DNA of 64,000 bases from Streptomyces zagrosensis (GTDB lineage Bacteria > Actinomycetota > Actinomycetes > Streptomycetales > Streptomycetaceae). Shown piece after piece: positions 32,634 through 41,356 of the stretch (its first letter is position 1; each line of letters begins with the position of its first letter). The DNA is taken from positions 124,001-188,000 of the forward strand of contig NZ_JACHJL010000007.1 in assembly GCF_014203645.1 (NCBI RefSeq), written 5' to 3'. Under the pieces are notes generated by a model, which ran no database searches, was not told the DNA's origin, and saw only the letters and a program-made list of their open reading frames with translations. The translations under genes were made by a program, and so were the position numbers.

Positions 32634-33880
32634 TGCAGCAGCGCATGGTGAACCGCGCACGAGCGAGCGCTCCCGCGTTGCAGTCCATCGCGGACGACGA
32701 GTGGTTCGCGCTGTTCCGCCGCGCGGCCGAGACCGTGCGGCAGCGGATCGAAAGTGGGGCCCTTGACGCCGAGTTGGCGGCCCTCGCCTCGGCCTGCGGA
32801 CTGCCGGTGCGCCGGGCCACCCGCGGCATCCTGGCCGTCGTGGACCAGATGCTGTACCTGGACAAGATCATGGCCGTGCAATCGCCGGACGGCACCACCA
32901 CCGCGTACCGCACCGGCCGCACCCGGCACGGCTGGTCGTGGCTGCCCGCCGGGCGCACCGCGATGGTCAGGGTGCCCGCCAACTTCCCCACGATCGCCAT
33001 CGAGTGGCTACAGGTGCTCGCCAGCAGGCGGCCGACCCTGATCAGTACCGCGAGGCACGATCCGTTCGTGGCGGCGATCTTCGTCGAGGCGCTGTACGAG
33101 GCGGGGCTGCCCGCTGGTGCCGTGTCGATCTGCCACGACAGTGCCGAAACCTTTCACCGGCTGGCCGACCAGGTCGTGTGGCCGGGTGAGCAGTACCCGC
33201 CGGGCCTGGACCCGACCAAGCTGAAGCTCTACCACTTCGGTCGCAGCAAGGCCGTCCTGCCGCAGGACCCCGGCGACGACGCGTGGGCGCGGCTCGCGCG
33301 GCTCGCGTTCCAGGGCTGTGGCCGGCTGTGCACCAACGTCAGCAGCATCGCGGTGCCATGGTCGGCGCACGAGGCGGCCGAACGACTCGCGGCCAAGTTC
33401 GCTAACTTTCCGGTGCTTCCGCTGGCCGATCCGCTCGCGAACGTCCCCGCATTCACCGACCTTGACGACTGGAACTACGTGGCCGGGCTGGTCGAACGCG
33501 AGATCGCGGCGGGAGCACAGGACGTCACGGCCCAGCTGACGGACGTGCCGCTGCGAGTGGAGTTGGACGGGACGCGGTTCCTGCGCCCCACCGTGTTGCT
33601 GGTGAAGCCGGACTCGCACCTGGTGCGCCTGGAGCTGCCGTTCCCGTTTGTCACGGTGACGGAGGTGCCGCGTGAGGAACTCGCGCACACCTGCCGGCAG
33701 TCACTCATCGTCTCGCTCGTGGGCGAGGACGCCGAGCTGCTCGACGAGCTCGTGGCCGAGCCGTCCATCTCCAAGGTGTTCCACGGCGAGCAGTTCGACC
33801 GGGGGTACGACCCGATCGACCCCCAGGAGGGCTACCTCGCCGACTTCCTCTTCCAGAAGAAGCTCGTGCTCCCCAACTGA
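32486..33880 (+). CDS. LuxC/EhpG-like acyl reductase (aldehyde dehydrogenase superfamily)
   Basis: A 464-residue protein of the LuxC-type acyl-CoA reductase branch. The nucleotide-binding half includes VRVPANFPTIAIEWLQVLAS and TARHDPFVAAIF. The likely nucleophile is Cys282 in GRLCTNVSSIAVP, with Cys278 nearby. TTG 32486 follows GGGAGA by six bases, set immediately after the stop discussed for the NRDE gene. Partnered with the adenylating enzyme 13 bp downstream, it should reduce an activated carboxylate to an aldehyde, as LuxC-LuxE do for fatty acids and EhpG-EhpF for a phenazine carboxylate. The acid could be a P5C precursor or part of the final product; sequence does not decide. Confidence 0.8.
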   Translation: MLQPSSTTGQRAPAVPSWVGAEPTWSARPAELLGCRGEVVATVDHASRLVQQRMVNRARASAPALQSIADDEWFALFRRAAETVRQRIESGALDAELAALASACGLPVRRATRGILAVVDQMLYLDKIMAVQSPDGTTTAYRTGRTRHGWSWLPAGRTAMVRVPANFPTIAIEWLQVLASRRPTLISTARHDPFVAAIFVEALYEAGLPAGAVSICHDSAETFHRLADQVVWPGEQYPPGLDPTKLKLYHFGRSKAVLPQDPGDDAWARLARLAFQGCGRLCTNVSSIAVPWSAHEAAERLAAKFANFPVLPLADPLANVPAFTDLDDWNYVAGLVEREIAAGAQDVTAQLTDVPLRVELDGTRFLRPTVLLVKPDSHLVRLELPFPFVTVTEVPREELAHTCRQSLIVSLVGEDAELLDELVAEPSISKVFHGEQFDRGYDPIDPQEGYLADFLFQKKLVLPN

Positions 33881-33893
33881 CCTGGAGACGTTC

Positions 33894-34997
33894 ATGGTGA
33901 AGCCACCACCGTTGCACGCGGTATCCGACGAGCATGTGCGCACGATCGTGCGACGTCACCTGCACCCCGAGACCGGGTCCCCGTTCTGGTTGGAACGGGA
34001 CCGCAGGCTGGGCGCGAACGCCTACTCCACGGTGGACGGATGGGCAGCAGCCCAAGAACTGCTGGGATTTCGTGACGAAGCCGACCAGGAGATCTTCGAG
34101 GAGGCGAGCCGCCGTCGCCCCGCCGAGGACTTCATCCCGGCCGACGTGGTGCAGGACGACGACTTCCTGTGGGCCGCGCAGACCGGAGGCACGACCGGGC
34201 TGCCCAAGCACAGCACGTGGGGTGGCGCGTACTGGAAGCATGTGCGCGACTTCTCCCACTACGCCATGGACACGCACGGCATCCCACACGGCTGCAACTG
34301 GCTGTACATCTCGCCAATGGGCCCGCACACCATCGGCAGGCTCGTCGTTGACTGGGCTGAGGCACGTGGTGGCATGTGCTTCTCGATCGACCTCGATCCG
34401 AGAATCGTGAAAATCTTCGGCGAGGAGGGCATGACAGCGGCGTACAACCGGTACGTCCAACACATCTGGGACCAGGTGAACGCGGTACTGGAGTCCCAGC
34501 GCATCGGCGTCATCTATGGGACCGCCCGGCTCCTTGAGATGCTGCCCGAGTACGTGGACGCCAAGCTGCTCAAGGACGTACGCGGCGTCGTCCACGCGGG
34601 CTCATCGATGCCGATGCAGTCCCACCGCCTGCTGCGTGAAGACGTCTTTCCTGGTGTGCCGATCGTCGGCATGTACGGCTCATCGACCACCAGCATCAGT
34701 TGGCAAAAGCCGTTCGAGCCGCAGGACGAGCACCAGCTCATCTACATCCCGAGCTCACCTTGGGTGACCATCGACATGGTCGGCGACGACAACGCCCCGG
34801 TCGCCTTCGGCGAGGAGGGTCGGGTGCGCGTGTGGCGGCTCACCGACGATCAGCTCCTGCCGGGCTTCCTCGAACGCGACCGGGCACGGCGCGTGGAGCC
34901 GTTCGGCGCGGCTGCCGAACTGTTCCCGTGGCCATGGATCGGCGACCCGTTCAGCCCGGAGTTCACCGAAGGCAGGCGGGTGGAGGGCGTGTACTGA
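33894..34997 (+). CDS. LuxE/EhpF-like AMP-forming carboxylate-activating enzyme
   Basis: A 367-residue adenylating enzyme of the PaaK/LuxE/EhpF branch of the ANL superfamily. The P-loop-like motif is TGGTTGLPKHS (97-107). ISPMGPHTIGRL, GVVHAGSSMPMQ and GMYGSSTTS correspond to the A4-A5 regions, with YG-S-T in place of the usual YGxTE. The short C-terminal domain ends without the typical catalytic Lys loop. It activates a carboxylate for reduction by the preceding LuxC/EhpG-like enzyme. ATG 33894 follows GGAGA. A perfect 16-bp inverted repeat about 75 bp past the stop terminates this operon. Confidence 0.8.
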   Translation: MVKPPPLHAVSDEHVRTIVRRHLHPETGSPFWLERDRRLGANAYSTVDGWAAAQELLGFRDEADQEIFEEASRRRPAEDFIPADVVQDDDFLWAAQTGGTTGLPKHSTWGGAYWKHVRDFSHYAMDTHGIPHGCNWLYISPMGPHTIGRLVVDWAEARGGMCFSIDLDPRIVKIFGEEGMTAAYNRYVQHIWDQVNAVLESQRIGVIYGTARLLEMLPEYVDAKLLKDVRGVVHAGSSMPMQSHRLLREDVFPGVPIVGMYGSSTTSISWQKPFEPQDEHQLIYIPSSPWVTIDMVGDDNAPVAFGEEGRVRVWRLTDDQLLPGFLERDRARRVEPFGAAAELFPWPWIGDPFSPEFTEGRRVEGVY

Positions 34998-35073
34998 CGG
35001 TTGCCGGCGGTTGCGGCACGGTAGGCATGGCCAGGACAGTCAGGCTCACCCAACCCTGCCCGCCAGGGACCGA

Positions 35074-35108
35074 TGGCGCGGCCGAGATCATCGATCTCGG
35101 CCGCGCCA
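35074..35108. terminator. Bidirectional terminator between convergent operons
   Basis: TGGCGCGGCCGAGATC and its exact complement (16-bp arms, 3-base centre) lie between the LuxE-like gene and the convergent methyltransferase gene. This is the most stable hairpin in the cluster. Confidence 0.9.
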
Positions 35109-35124
35109 ACTCACAGAGGTGGCG

Positions 35125-36048
35125 TCACACGGCGGCGCCGGGCTTGACGGCGGAGGCCAACACGTAATCCAGCCGCGCCAGATCGCTGCGGAGCTCTGCG
35201 AGGTCGGCCGTCGCCCGCTTGAGCATCTGGTGGTACAAGGTGCTCACCCGCTGGCCGAAGGCCGGGTCCTGCACCGTACGGACGATGCAGGCCAGCCATG
35301 GCTCCCACGCCCGGTCCCGAATGCTGCGTACCTGCACCGTGCGGAAACCCGCCGTACCCAACTCTCCGGCGTACACGTCGCGATCGTGCCAGTTGCGGTC
35401 GTCCACCGCAGACCTGATCCAGTCCAGCGCCGGAGCGCGGAAAGCGGCGCGGGGGCCGCCACCGGGCAGCGGCACGATGTCGGCGATGGCCAGCGTCCCA
35501 CCAGGCCGCAGCACTCGAAACGCCTCCCGGAAGAAAAGGGCGCGCGGCCGGTAGTGCATGGCCGACTCCAGGCAGACGACGTGGTCGAAGCAACCGTCCG
35601 GGAACGGCAGATCGGTCGCCGAGGCCAACTGAAAGAACAACTGGCCGCGGGCGTCCTCCCGGCGAGCCCTGTCGCGAGCCGCCGCCACCTGGTGCTGACT
35701 GATGTTGACGCCAAAGATCTGATGCGGCTTCCGTTCCGCAAGCCAGCGAAATCCCTGGTCACCGAAGCCGAACCCGCAATCTAAAACGGTGCTTCCGGGT
35801 CTTATGTCCGCAGCCTCGGCCAGCAGATCCGCCAGCGCCTCCTGGGCCCGGTCGTAGGTCTCCGCACCGGTAGTCCAATATCCGACGTTGAAGTACGTGC
35901 TCTTCTCCGACAGCAAATGCGCCGGAGTGAACATGTCGTAGACACCCCGCACTCGCGTGGTCCAGTCGCTGGCCAGCCGGCTGGTGAGCAGACCGCTGAG
36001 GAGCCGGGCATCGGCGCGTGGGGAGACCCGCAAGGGGAGAAACGTCAT
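35125..36048 (-). CDS. SAM-dependent methyltransferase (class I)
   Basis: A 307-residue methyltransferase. Motif I is VLDCGFGFGDQGFRW, followed by an acidic or polar strand end (IFGVNISQHQVAAA), motif II FDHVVCLESAMHY and motif III LRPGGTLAIADIV. The N-terminal STYFNVGYW segment and overall look recall EryG/sterol- and sugar-type O-methyltransferases; N- or C-methylation cannot be excluded. ATG 36048 follows AGGTAGGA; upstream in-frame starts lack such a site. It is convergent to the LuxE-like gene and could tailor the cluster product, but it may also lie outside the cluster boundary. Confidence 0.82.
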   Translation of the reverse strand: MTFLPLRVSPRADARLLSGLLTSRLASDWTTRVRGVYDMFTPAHLLSEKSTYFNVGYWTTGAETYDRAQEALADLLAEAADIRPGSTVLDCGFGFGDQGFRWLAERKPHQIFGVNISQHQVAAARDRARREDARGQLFFQLASATDLPFPDGCFDHVVCLESAMHYRPRALFFREAFRVLRPGGTLAIADIVPLPGGGPRAAFRAPALDWIRSAVDDRNWHDRDVYAGELGTAGFRTVQVRSIRDRAWEPWLACIVRTVQDPAFGQRVSTLYHQMLKRATADLAELRSDLARLDYVLASAVKPGAAV

Positions 36049-36396
36049 CGTCCTACCTTTTCGTACCAGGGGCATTCTGGGCGTTGCGACTGTAGACAGG
36101 TCGATCGTGAGGACGAGGTCATTCCGCGCACCCAGCGGCCACGCACGACTCATATCTCCACTGCGGTACGGCAGTTGGGGGGATGCCCACAGGCGGAGTC
36201 GGGGTCGCGGCCATCATCGTGGTCGTGGCCGCCGGCGGAGCCGGGGGCCAGTAGGCTGGTCGATGATGGCGGGGCTGGCTGCCCGCCTGGCTACCTGCCT
36301 GGCTGCGCCGAGCACGGCCGTGGAGTTGCCCTCACCCCGCCCTCTCGTGTCCTTCCGCTGCCCACAACGCGCTGAGCCCGACGGAGTGAACTCCCC
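36049..36396. other. Divergent intergenic region
   Basis: 348 bp separate the methyltransferase start (minus) from the GyrI-like gene (plus). It should hold both promoters. No protein-like frame and no strong inverted repeat were seen, though a GC-rich run of short direct repeats (ctggctgcc/ctggctacc) lies at 36280-36305. Confidence 0.5.
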
Positions 36397-37020
36397 ATGC
36401 ACAACTACGACATCAAGAAGGAACGGCGAGACCTCTACTCGGCCAAGCGCGACCGGTTCGAGATCGTCGATGTGCCGCCTATGAACTTCCTGATGGCGGA
36501 TGGCCACGGCGATCCCAACACATCGGCCGGCTATCGCGCGGTGGTCGAAGCCCTGTACACGACGTCCTATGCCGTGCGTTCGATCGCCAAGAAGGAGGTG
36601 GGCCGCACCCACACTGTTGGCCCGCTGGAAGGACTGTGGTCCGCGGACGACCTGAGCGTCTTCACGTCCCGCGACTACGCTGAGTGGGTCTGGACGCTCA
36701 TGATCGTTCAGCCGAGCTGGATCACCTCCGCCCTGGTCGATGAGGCGATGGATCAGGTCGCCAGGGCGAAGAACCTCAGCGCCGGGCACCGCGTGCGGTT
36801 CGAGGAGTACGCCGAGGGGCAGTCCGTACAGATCATGCACGTCGGCCCCTACGACGAGGAAGCACCCACGATCGCCCGGCTGCACCAGGAGTTCATGCCC
36901 GCTGAGAAGCTCGTCCCTCGCGGGCGGCACCACGAGATCTACCTCTCTGACGCCCGCAAGACGCAACCAGCCCGGCTACGCACGATCTTGCGCCAACCGG
37001 CCAGCCCGGCTTCCGCCTGA
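36397..37020 (+). CDS. GyrI-like small-molecule-binding protein
   Basis: A 207-residue protein of the GyrI-like (SOUL/HBP-related) domain family. Marks are VPPMNFLMADGHGDPN near the start, a central YPxxYxVR-like SYAVRSIAKKEVG, and VQIMHVGPYDEEAPTIARLH near the C-terminus. There is no DNA-binding helix-turn-helix, so it is a stand-alone binding module rather than a MerR or AraC regulator. Stand-alone members have been linked to drug binding and hydrolysis of reactive compounds. ATG 36397 is preceded by a weak GGAG at 36384. It lies next to the beta-lactam cluster, but a link is unproven. Confidence 0.85.
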   Translation: MHNYDIKKERRDLYSAKRDRFEIVDVPPMNFLMADGHGDPNTSAGYRAVVEALYTTSYAVRSIAKKEVGRTHTVGPLEGLWSADDLSVFTSRDYAEWVWTLMIVQPSWITSALVDEAMDQVARAKNLSAGHRVRFEEYAEGQSVQIMHVGPYDEEAPTIARLHQEFMPAEKLVPRGRHHEIYLSDARKTQPARLRTILRQPASPASA

Positions 37021-37435
37021 CGGGTCGAGCGGATTCAATGACCTGATCCCGGAACTACGCTGGCAGTAGGCCGTCCTCGTACAGCTATCTCGCTTAGCAG
37101 GACGTAGCGCTACCAGTGCTGTCAGGGGTTGGCGCTCACGCTCGCTCTGGACGCCCGCCCGGCGAGACCGGTCCAGACCCCCCTAGACCCAGCACAAGAC
37201 CGAGCACAGAACAGCCGGTTGACCGCCCGCCCACTGGTCGGCACCGTCACCTGACCCCTGGATGGTGCCGGCCAGCATCCTGTCCTCGCCCACCCGCAGG
37301 GCGCTGTTGCCGCGCGTGAGGTGCTGGGGCGGAACAGCATCGGCTGCTCGACAAGGGACTGCGATGCGCAAACGCAGCCGGAGGCCCTCTCACCTGTCGT
37401 AGTGGACTTCTGCGCGTACCCGTTCATCAGATCGT
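37021..37435. other. Stretch without a confident gene
   Basis: 415 bp with no convincing gene. A minus-strand frame at 37183-37371 (product with NSALRVGEDRMLAGTIQGSG) looks partly protein-like, but has no recognisable domain or ribosome-binding site. It may be a remnant of a mobile or deleted gene. Confidence 0.4.
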
Positions 37436-38017
37436 TCAGCGGCGCACCCGATAGCGCAGGTGAAGCACCCGGTTGCCTTGAATCACCGTGTCAGGATTCT
37501 CCAACAGGTGCTGCGCGTGGACCGGCCCGAAGTAGCGCTTTCCGGACCCGAACACGACGGGTACGACGTCCATGCGCACCTCGTCGATCAGACCCGCGGC
37601 AAGCACCTGGCCACCGACGTCGCCGGCGGCGACCTCGACCGTGCGGTCACCCGCAAGGTCCTTGGCCTTGGCCACGGCTGCCCCCACGCCGTTGACGAAG
37701 TGAAACGGCGCCTCGGGGTCCCAGCCCTCGGGCTTCGGCCGGTGCGTCACGACGACCACGTGGTCGATCCCGCTCGGCGGCTTCCCGTTCCAGCCGTCCG
37801 TCAGGTCGAAGACGTGGCGGCCGACGATCGTGACTCCGATCTGGTCCCAGTACGCCCGGGTGTAGTCGTAGGACGTCTGTGACACCTTCAGCGCGCCGCT
37901 CTCGTCCAACGGGACGTCACCGCTGGACAACCAGTCGAACAGCGGTCCGGGCTGGTCATTCTCGTCCGCGATGAAGCCGTCTACCGACACCGAGCTGTAC
38001 ATGACCACTTTGCCCAC
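37436..38017 (-). CDS. Dihydrofolate-reductase-like (RibD C-terminal) protein
   Basis: A 193-residue member of the DHFR/RibD-C superfamily. MYSSVSVDGFIADEND is the typical first strand and loop, TIVGRHVFDLTDGWNG the nucleotide-binding region, VEVAAGDVGGQVLAAGLIDE the conserved GG motif, and VVPVVFGSGKRYF the last strand. These stand-alone proteins are common in actinobacteria and probably bind NADPH; their substrates are unknown. GTG 38017 follows GGAGAG; the longer frame to 38086 overlaps the upstream AraC gene. It is probably coexpressed with the AraC-type regulator, whose stop lies 66 bp upstream. Confidence 0.87.
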   Translation of the reverse strand: MGKVVMYSSVSVDGFIADENDQPGPLFDWLSSGDVPLDESGALKVSQTSYDYTRAYWDQIGVTIVGRHVFDLTDGWNGKPPSGIDHVVVVTHRPKPEGWDPEAPFHFVNGVGAAVAKAKDLAGDRTVEVAAGDVGGQVLAAGLIDEVRMDVVPVVFGSGKRYFGPVHAQHLLENPDTVIQGNRVLHLRYRVRR

Positions 38018-38082
38018 AGGGCTCTCCTCTGTTTTGGATTGCCTCAAATTAGCGTGTCGAGAGCTCTCGCTCTTGTAAGAAA

Positions 38083-38952
38083 TCAATCGGCCGGCAGTGG
38101 CCAGCCGTCCAGCGCGTGGCCGGGATGTTCGCGCAGGAACCGCCGCCGAACTTCGACGTACCGGGTCGGCGTGAGCCCGGTGAACGCCCGGAACTCGTGG
38201 CCGAAGTGAGCCTGGTCGAAGTAGCCTGCGCTACCGGCGAGGTCGCCCCAGTCGATCGGTCCGGCGGGGTTGATGGCGAATACGGTGGCGGCGAAGCGGT
38301 AGGTGCGGGCCAGCCGTTTCGGTGTGACGCCGATGAGCTCCTTGAACCGCTGTGCCAGATGAGTGCTGCTGACACCCGCTGCCATGCTCAGGTCGCCGAT
38401 CGCCACCGCCCCGCTGGTCGCCGCGATGACGCTGCTCGTATGGTGGACCAGCCCCAGGCCGGCGGTCCCGCACAGCCGTCGCATGAGCTCCTCTTCGAGC
38501 AGCGTCAGCATCTCGTGCGGTCCGTCCGCCGTGGCCAGCCGGTCTCGCAGCTCAGTAGTGGCGGGCCGGCCCCACACCTGCTCTATCGTCACCGGCCGGT
38601 CACACAGTTCGGCCGCGGGCATCGGCAGGAACGGCGCCAGGCCCCACGGCTTGACGTGCACGCCGACGGACCGGGTCCCTGGCGGATAGCCGAACTCGAA
38701 GGCGCGGGTAGGCATGGTGACCACGCAGCCGTCGGCGTACTCGGACGTCTCGATGTCGGTGCCGGCGCGGATACGAAACGGCGCCCCGAGGTTGATGATG
38801 AGCAGCGCCGCAGGCATCGGCGGCAGCGTCAGCCGGGCGTAGGGCGGCGCACCCTCTAGGTAGTAAAGGTCGTCGATCAGTCCGTCCAACGGCGGTCGCG
38901 GCACCCTGGACACGTACTCCACGCCCACAGTATCGCCGACGCCCCGCACCAA
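38083..38952 (-). CDS. AraC-family transcriptional regulator
   Basis: A 289-residue regulator. The N-terminal half is a DUF6597-like sensor region (VSRVPRPPLDGLIDDLYYLEG and GVHVKPWGLAPFLPMPAAEL). The C-terminal 100 residues form the AraC double helix-turn-helix: IGDLSMAAGVSSTHLAQRF, GVTPKRLARTYRF and GYFDQAHFGHEFRAFTGLTP. It should bind DNA as an activator or repressor of the DHFR-like gene next to it or of an unlinked target. The start is taken as ATG 38952; a GTG 10 codons downstream (VEYVSRVPRP) would also fit. Confidence 0.87.
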   Translation of the reverse strand: MVRGVGDTVGVEYVSRVPRPPLDGLIDDLYYLEGAPPYARLTLPPMPAALLIINLGAPFRIRAGTDIETSEYADGCVVTMPTRAFEFGYPPGTRSVGVHVKPWGLAPFLPMPAAELCDRPVTIEQVWGRPATTELRDRLATADGPHEMLTLLEEELMRRLCGTAGLGLVHHTSSVIAATSGAVAIGDLSMAAGVSSTHLAQRFKELIGVTPKRLARTYRFAATVFAINPAGPIDWGDLAGSAGYFDQAHFGHEFRAFTGLTPTRYVEVRRRFLREHPGHALDGWPLPAD

Positions 38953-39183
38953 CTACACCCTGAATTTCGAAGAGCCGGAGCTGCGGTGGCGACTCCAGCC
39001 GAATCCGATGCCGTTCTGCCATGTGGTGTCGCTGTGGCGGCTGCCGATGGCCGGTTCCCCGTGCAGGTAGACGGAATCAAGGGGGTGGGAGGCGGCTTCG
39101 AGATGGGCGAGAAGGCTGCCGCGGCCCGGCGCAGCGGGCTCGTGCCGCTCCAGCGACGGGGAGGGGCCGCCGAAGTGGGGCAC
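38953..39183 (-). CDS. Small hypothetical protein (76 residues)
   Basis: GTG 39183 follows GGGGAGA by seven bases and the frame runs directly up to the AraC start codon. The product begins MPHFGGPSPSLERHEP and contains SLLAHLEAASHPLDSVYLHG; it has no membrane segment or cysteine. Position and ribosome-binding site support expression, but I recognise no family, and chance frames of this length are common at this GC content. Confidence 0.4.
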   Translation of the reverse strand: MPHFGGPSPSLERHEPAAPGRGSLLAHLEAASHPLDSVYLHGEPAIGSRHSDTTWQNGIGFGWSRHRSSGSSKFRV

Positions 39184-39284
39184 GTTTCATTCTCCCCACA
39201 TTCTCCCCAGCAACCTGAATGGCCTCGGTGAGGGCTGCGAGAGCCGTTGCGGGGGCGCAGAACGCGAGCTCATCGGCCGGTTAC

Positions 39285-40538
39285 TCAGAGCCAGTCACGC
39301 CGCTTGAAAATCACGTACAAACTGGCACATACGATCCCCATCAGGGCGATCGCGAACGGATATCCGCCCACCCAATGCAGCTCCGGCATGTGGTCGAAGT
39401 TCATGCCGTAAATCGTTCCCACCAACGTGGGAGCAAACAAAATCGCCGCCCACGAAGAGATCTTCTTGATTTCTTCGTTCTGCTCGAACCCGGCCTCGGC
39501 GAGTGCGCGCATTTCGGCGTTTTGTTGTTGGGTGACCAGGGTCGCGTTGACCGCCAAAATGTCGGTGAGCGCCGAGCGGAAACCATCCACTCGTTCGCTG
39601 GTGTGCGTGACATGGTCGGCCACATCCCGCAGGTAGCGCTGAAGTTCTTCGTTGGTGCGGTACTTATCGAAGCCGGCCATCAGCGCTTGGAGCATGCCCA
39701 CCAGGGGGCTGGCCGCTCGTTGGAACTCCACCATTTCGCGGGAGAGTTCGTAGATACGGCGGGACACCTCCGGGTCGCCTCGAAATACCTCGGTCTCGAT
39801 CTCGTCCAAGTCGATTTGTACGCCCTCCACCACCGGCGCGTAGCCGTCCACCACGGCGTCGAGAATGGCGTAGAGCACCGCCTCGGGGCCCAGCGCCAGA
39901 AGGTCGGGCGTCGCTTCCATGCGGGCCCGCGCTGCCGACAGGTCGGGGGCCGCGCCGTGGCGGACGGTGATGACGAAGTCGGGGCCGACGAAGAGGTGCA
40001 GTTCGCCGAAGTCAACCTCTTCCGGCGCGTCCAGGTAGCGGGCGGCGCGCAGCACGACGAACAGCGTTTCGCCGTAGCGCTCCAGCTTGGGCCGCTGGTG
40101 GGCCTCAAGGGCGTCTTCGATGGCCAGCTTGTGCAGGTCGAACTCGGCGGCGATGGAGAACAGTTCCTCCTCGCTCGGCCGGTGGAGGTCGATCCACGCC
40201 ATGCCGCCGTGCTGCTCGCGGAGTTCTCGGAAGGTGTCGGCAAGGGTGCTGGGCGAGCCGACGCGTAGGCCGTCGCGGTAGAGCGCGGCATCGATGGGAC
40301 TCTGCGTTTCGGTGCTGTCCTGCGCGGCTTCTTCGCTGTTCGACGCGTTGGGCGGGGCAGGGGGAGTGGTGGCGGGGCGGCCGGCGGCTGAGCGTAGCCA
40401 CGAGTGCCGCTTCGTCGGGCTCTGCGGCTCATGGGCGGTCGGCTGGGGGGTGTTGCCTGCTGTCTGTGAGGCGTTCTGCTGGGCGATTCGTCGCGCGTTC
40501 TTCGCGGACAGGGGAGTACGGGCACGGCGCTCGGCCAT
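39285..40538 (-). CDS. corA: CorA-family magnesium/cobalt channel
   Basis: A 417-residue CorA protein. The first 90 residues are a disordered, Pro/Ser/Thr-rich extension. The cytoplasmic funnel domain follows (WIDLHRPSEEELFSIAAEF, FVITVRHGAAPDLSAA), then the long stalk helix and two transmembrane segments near the C-terminus. The selectivity motif GMNFDHMPEL follows the first of these. The protein ends in a basic tail (FKRRDWL). It forms a pentameric channel for divalent cations. ATG 40538 was chosen because the extension beyond it is shadow-like. No neighbouring partner gene. Confidence 0.92.
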   Translation of the reverse strand: MAERRARTPLSAKNARRIAQQNASQTAGNTPQPTAHEPQSPTKRHSWLRSAAGRPATTPPAPPNASNSEEAAQDSTETQSPIDAALYRDGLRVGSPSTLADTFRELREQHGGMAWIDLHRPSEEELFSIAAEFDLHKLAIEDALEAHQRPKLERYGETLFVVLRAARYLDAPEEVDFGELHLFVGPDFVITVRHGAAPDLSAARARMEATPDLLALGPEAVLYAILDAVVDGYAPVVEGVQIDLDEIETEVFRGDPEVSRRIYELSREMVEFQRAASPLVGMLQALMAGFDKYRTNEELQRYLRDVADHVTHTSERVDGFRSALTDILAVNATLVTQQQNAEMRALAEAGFEQNEEIKKISSWAAILFAPTLVGTIYGMNFDHMPELHWVGGYPFAIALMGIVCASLYVIFKRRDWL

Positions 40539-41356
40539 GGGGCATGTCCTTACGGTCGCGGGCTCGGGGGGCTTTGGGCGTCGCGCGAGCACCGCCATCG
40601 AGCCGCCGGGCCAGTCCACGGCCTCGGACTACGGTCGGCGAGCGGCGGCACCGCGCGGCGTACGACTAGGGGGTTCACCACTCATGGCGGACCTCACCTC
40701 CTCCTCGCACACATGACGGAACCGTCGAACAGGATATACACCTCATACGTCAGCAGCCGCGATGCCGGGGTGCCCACCGCGCCCCGCCGTGGCCACGGCT
40801 CAACCCCGTCATCGCCCCTTCCCCTTCCCCGTTATCGTCCCCTTCCCCGTTTTCGCCGCGGTCCCCACGCCCGTGCCCGTGGTGGGGAATCCGTGCGTGC
40901 CGGTGGCCGGTGGAAAACCGGTTGTGTCGGTGCCGGGCAACGGTTTGGATCGGGGCGGGACATGGCACCGGCACTGGGTCGGGGCCGGTCGATGAGGTGG
41001 TGTTGTATGCCCACGGCATGGCGGAACGGATCTCGCGCACGAGGACGGTCCGCACCGGTGACGCTCCGACCCGGCCAACACGGTTGGCCCGGTCACGACT
41101 GATCCGGCCCCTACGGACTCCTCGTACGCGAGCGGCGTATCTCGCGGTGGCCCGCATGGCCACCTAGCGGCCCCGATCACCCGTTCGTTCGACGTTCCCG
41201 GTGACCGCCTGCCATGGCGGTTCGGCCGTCGTGACGAGCTGCCTCAGCCGGCGCGTGCCGGCCGTGAGCCGATCGTGCCGCGTTCGCGCTGCGGCGCGCC
41301 CTTGGCGCGTACCGCACGCTCCGCACCTCACGCACTCGGCCAGGAGTCCCCTTCGT
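40539..41356. other. 818-bp stretch without a confident gene
   Basis: No frame here has both a ribosome-binding site and recognisable domains. Pyrimidine-rich direct repeats (ccccttccccgtt) lie at 40820-40858. A frame at 40910-41167 includes VVLYAHGMAERISRTR but resembles no family I know. The region should hold promoters for the RNHCP gene and possibly for corA. Confidence 0.4.

Noticed and set aside
23452..36048. Cluster considered as a clavulanate or thienamycin cluster
   Set aside because: No CeaS, PAH, CAS or clavaldehyde dehydrogenase, and no cobalamin radical-SAM ThnK/L/P-type genes; only OAT2, ATP-grasp and CarA/CarB-type genes are shared.
37021..37435. Search for a tRNA gene, attachment site or insertion-sequence ends in the largest gaps
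   Set aside because: No cloverleaf, no terminal inverted repeats and no integrase or transposase were found here or in the other gaps.
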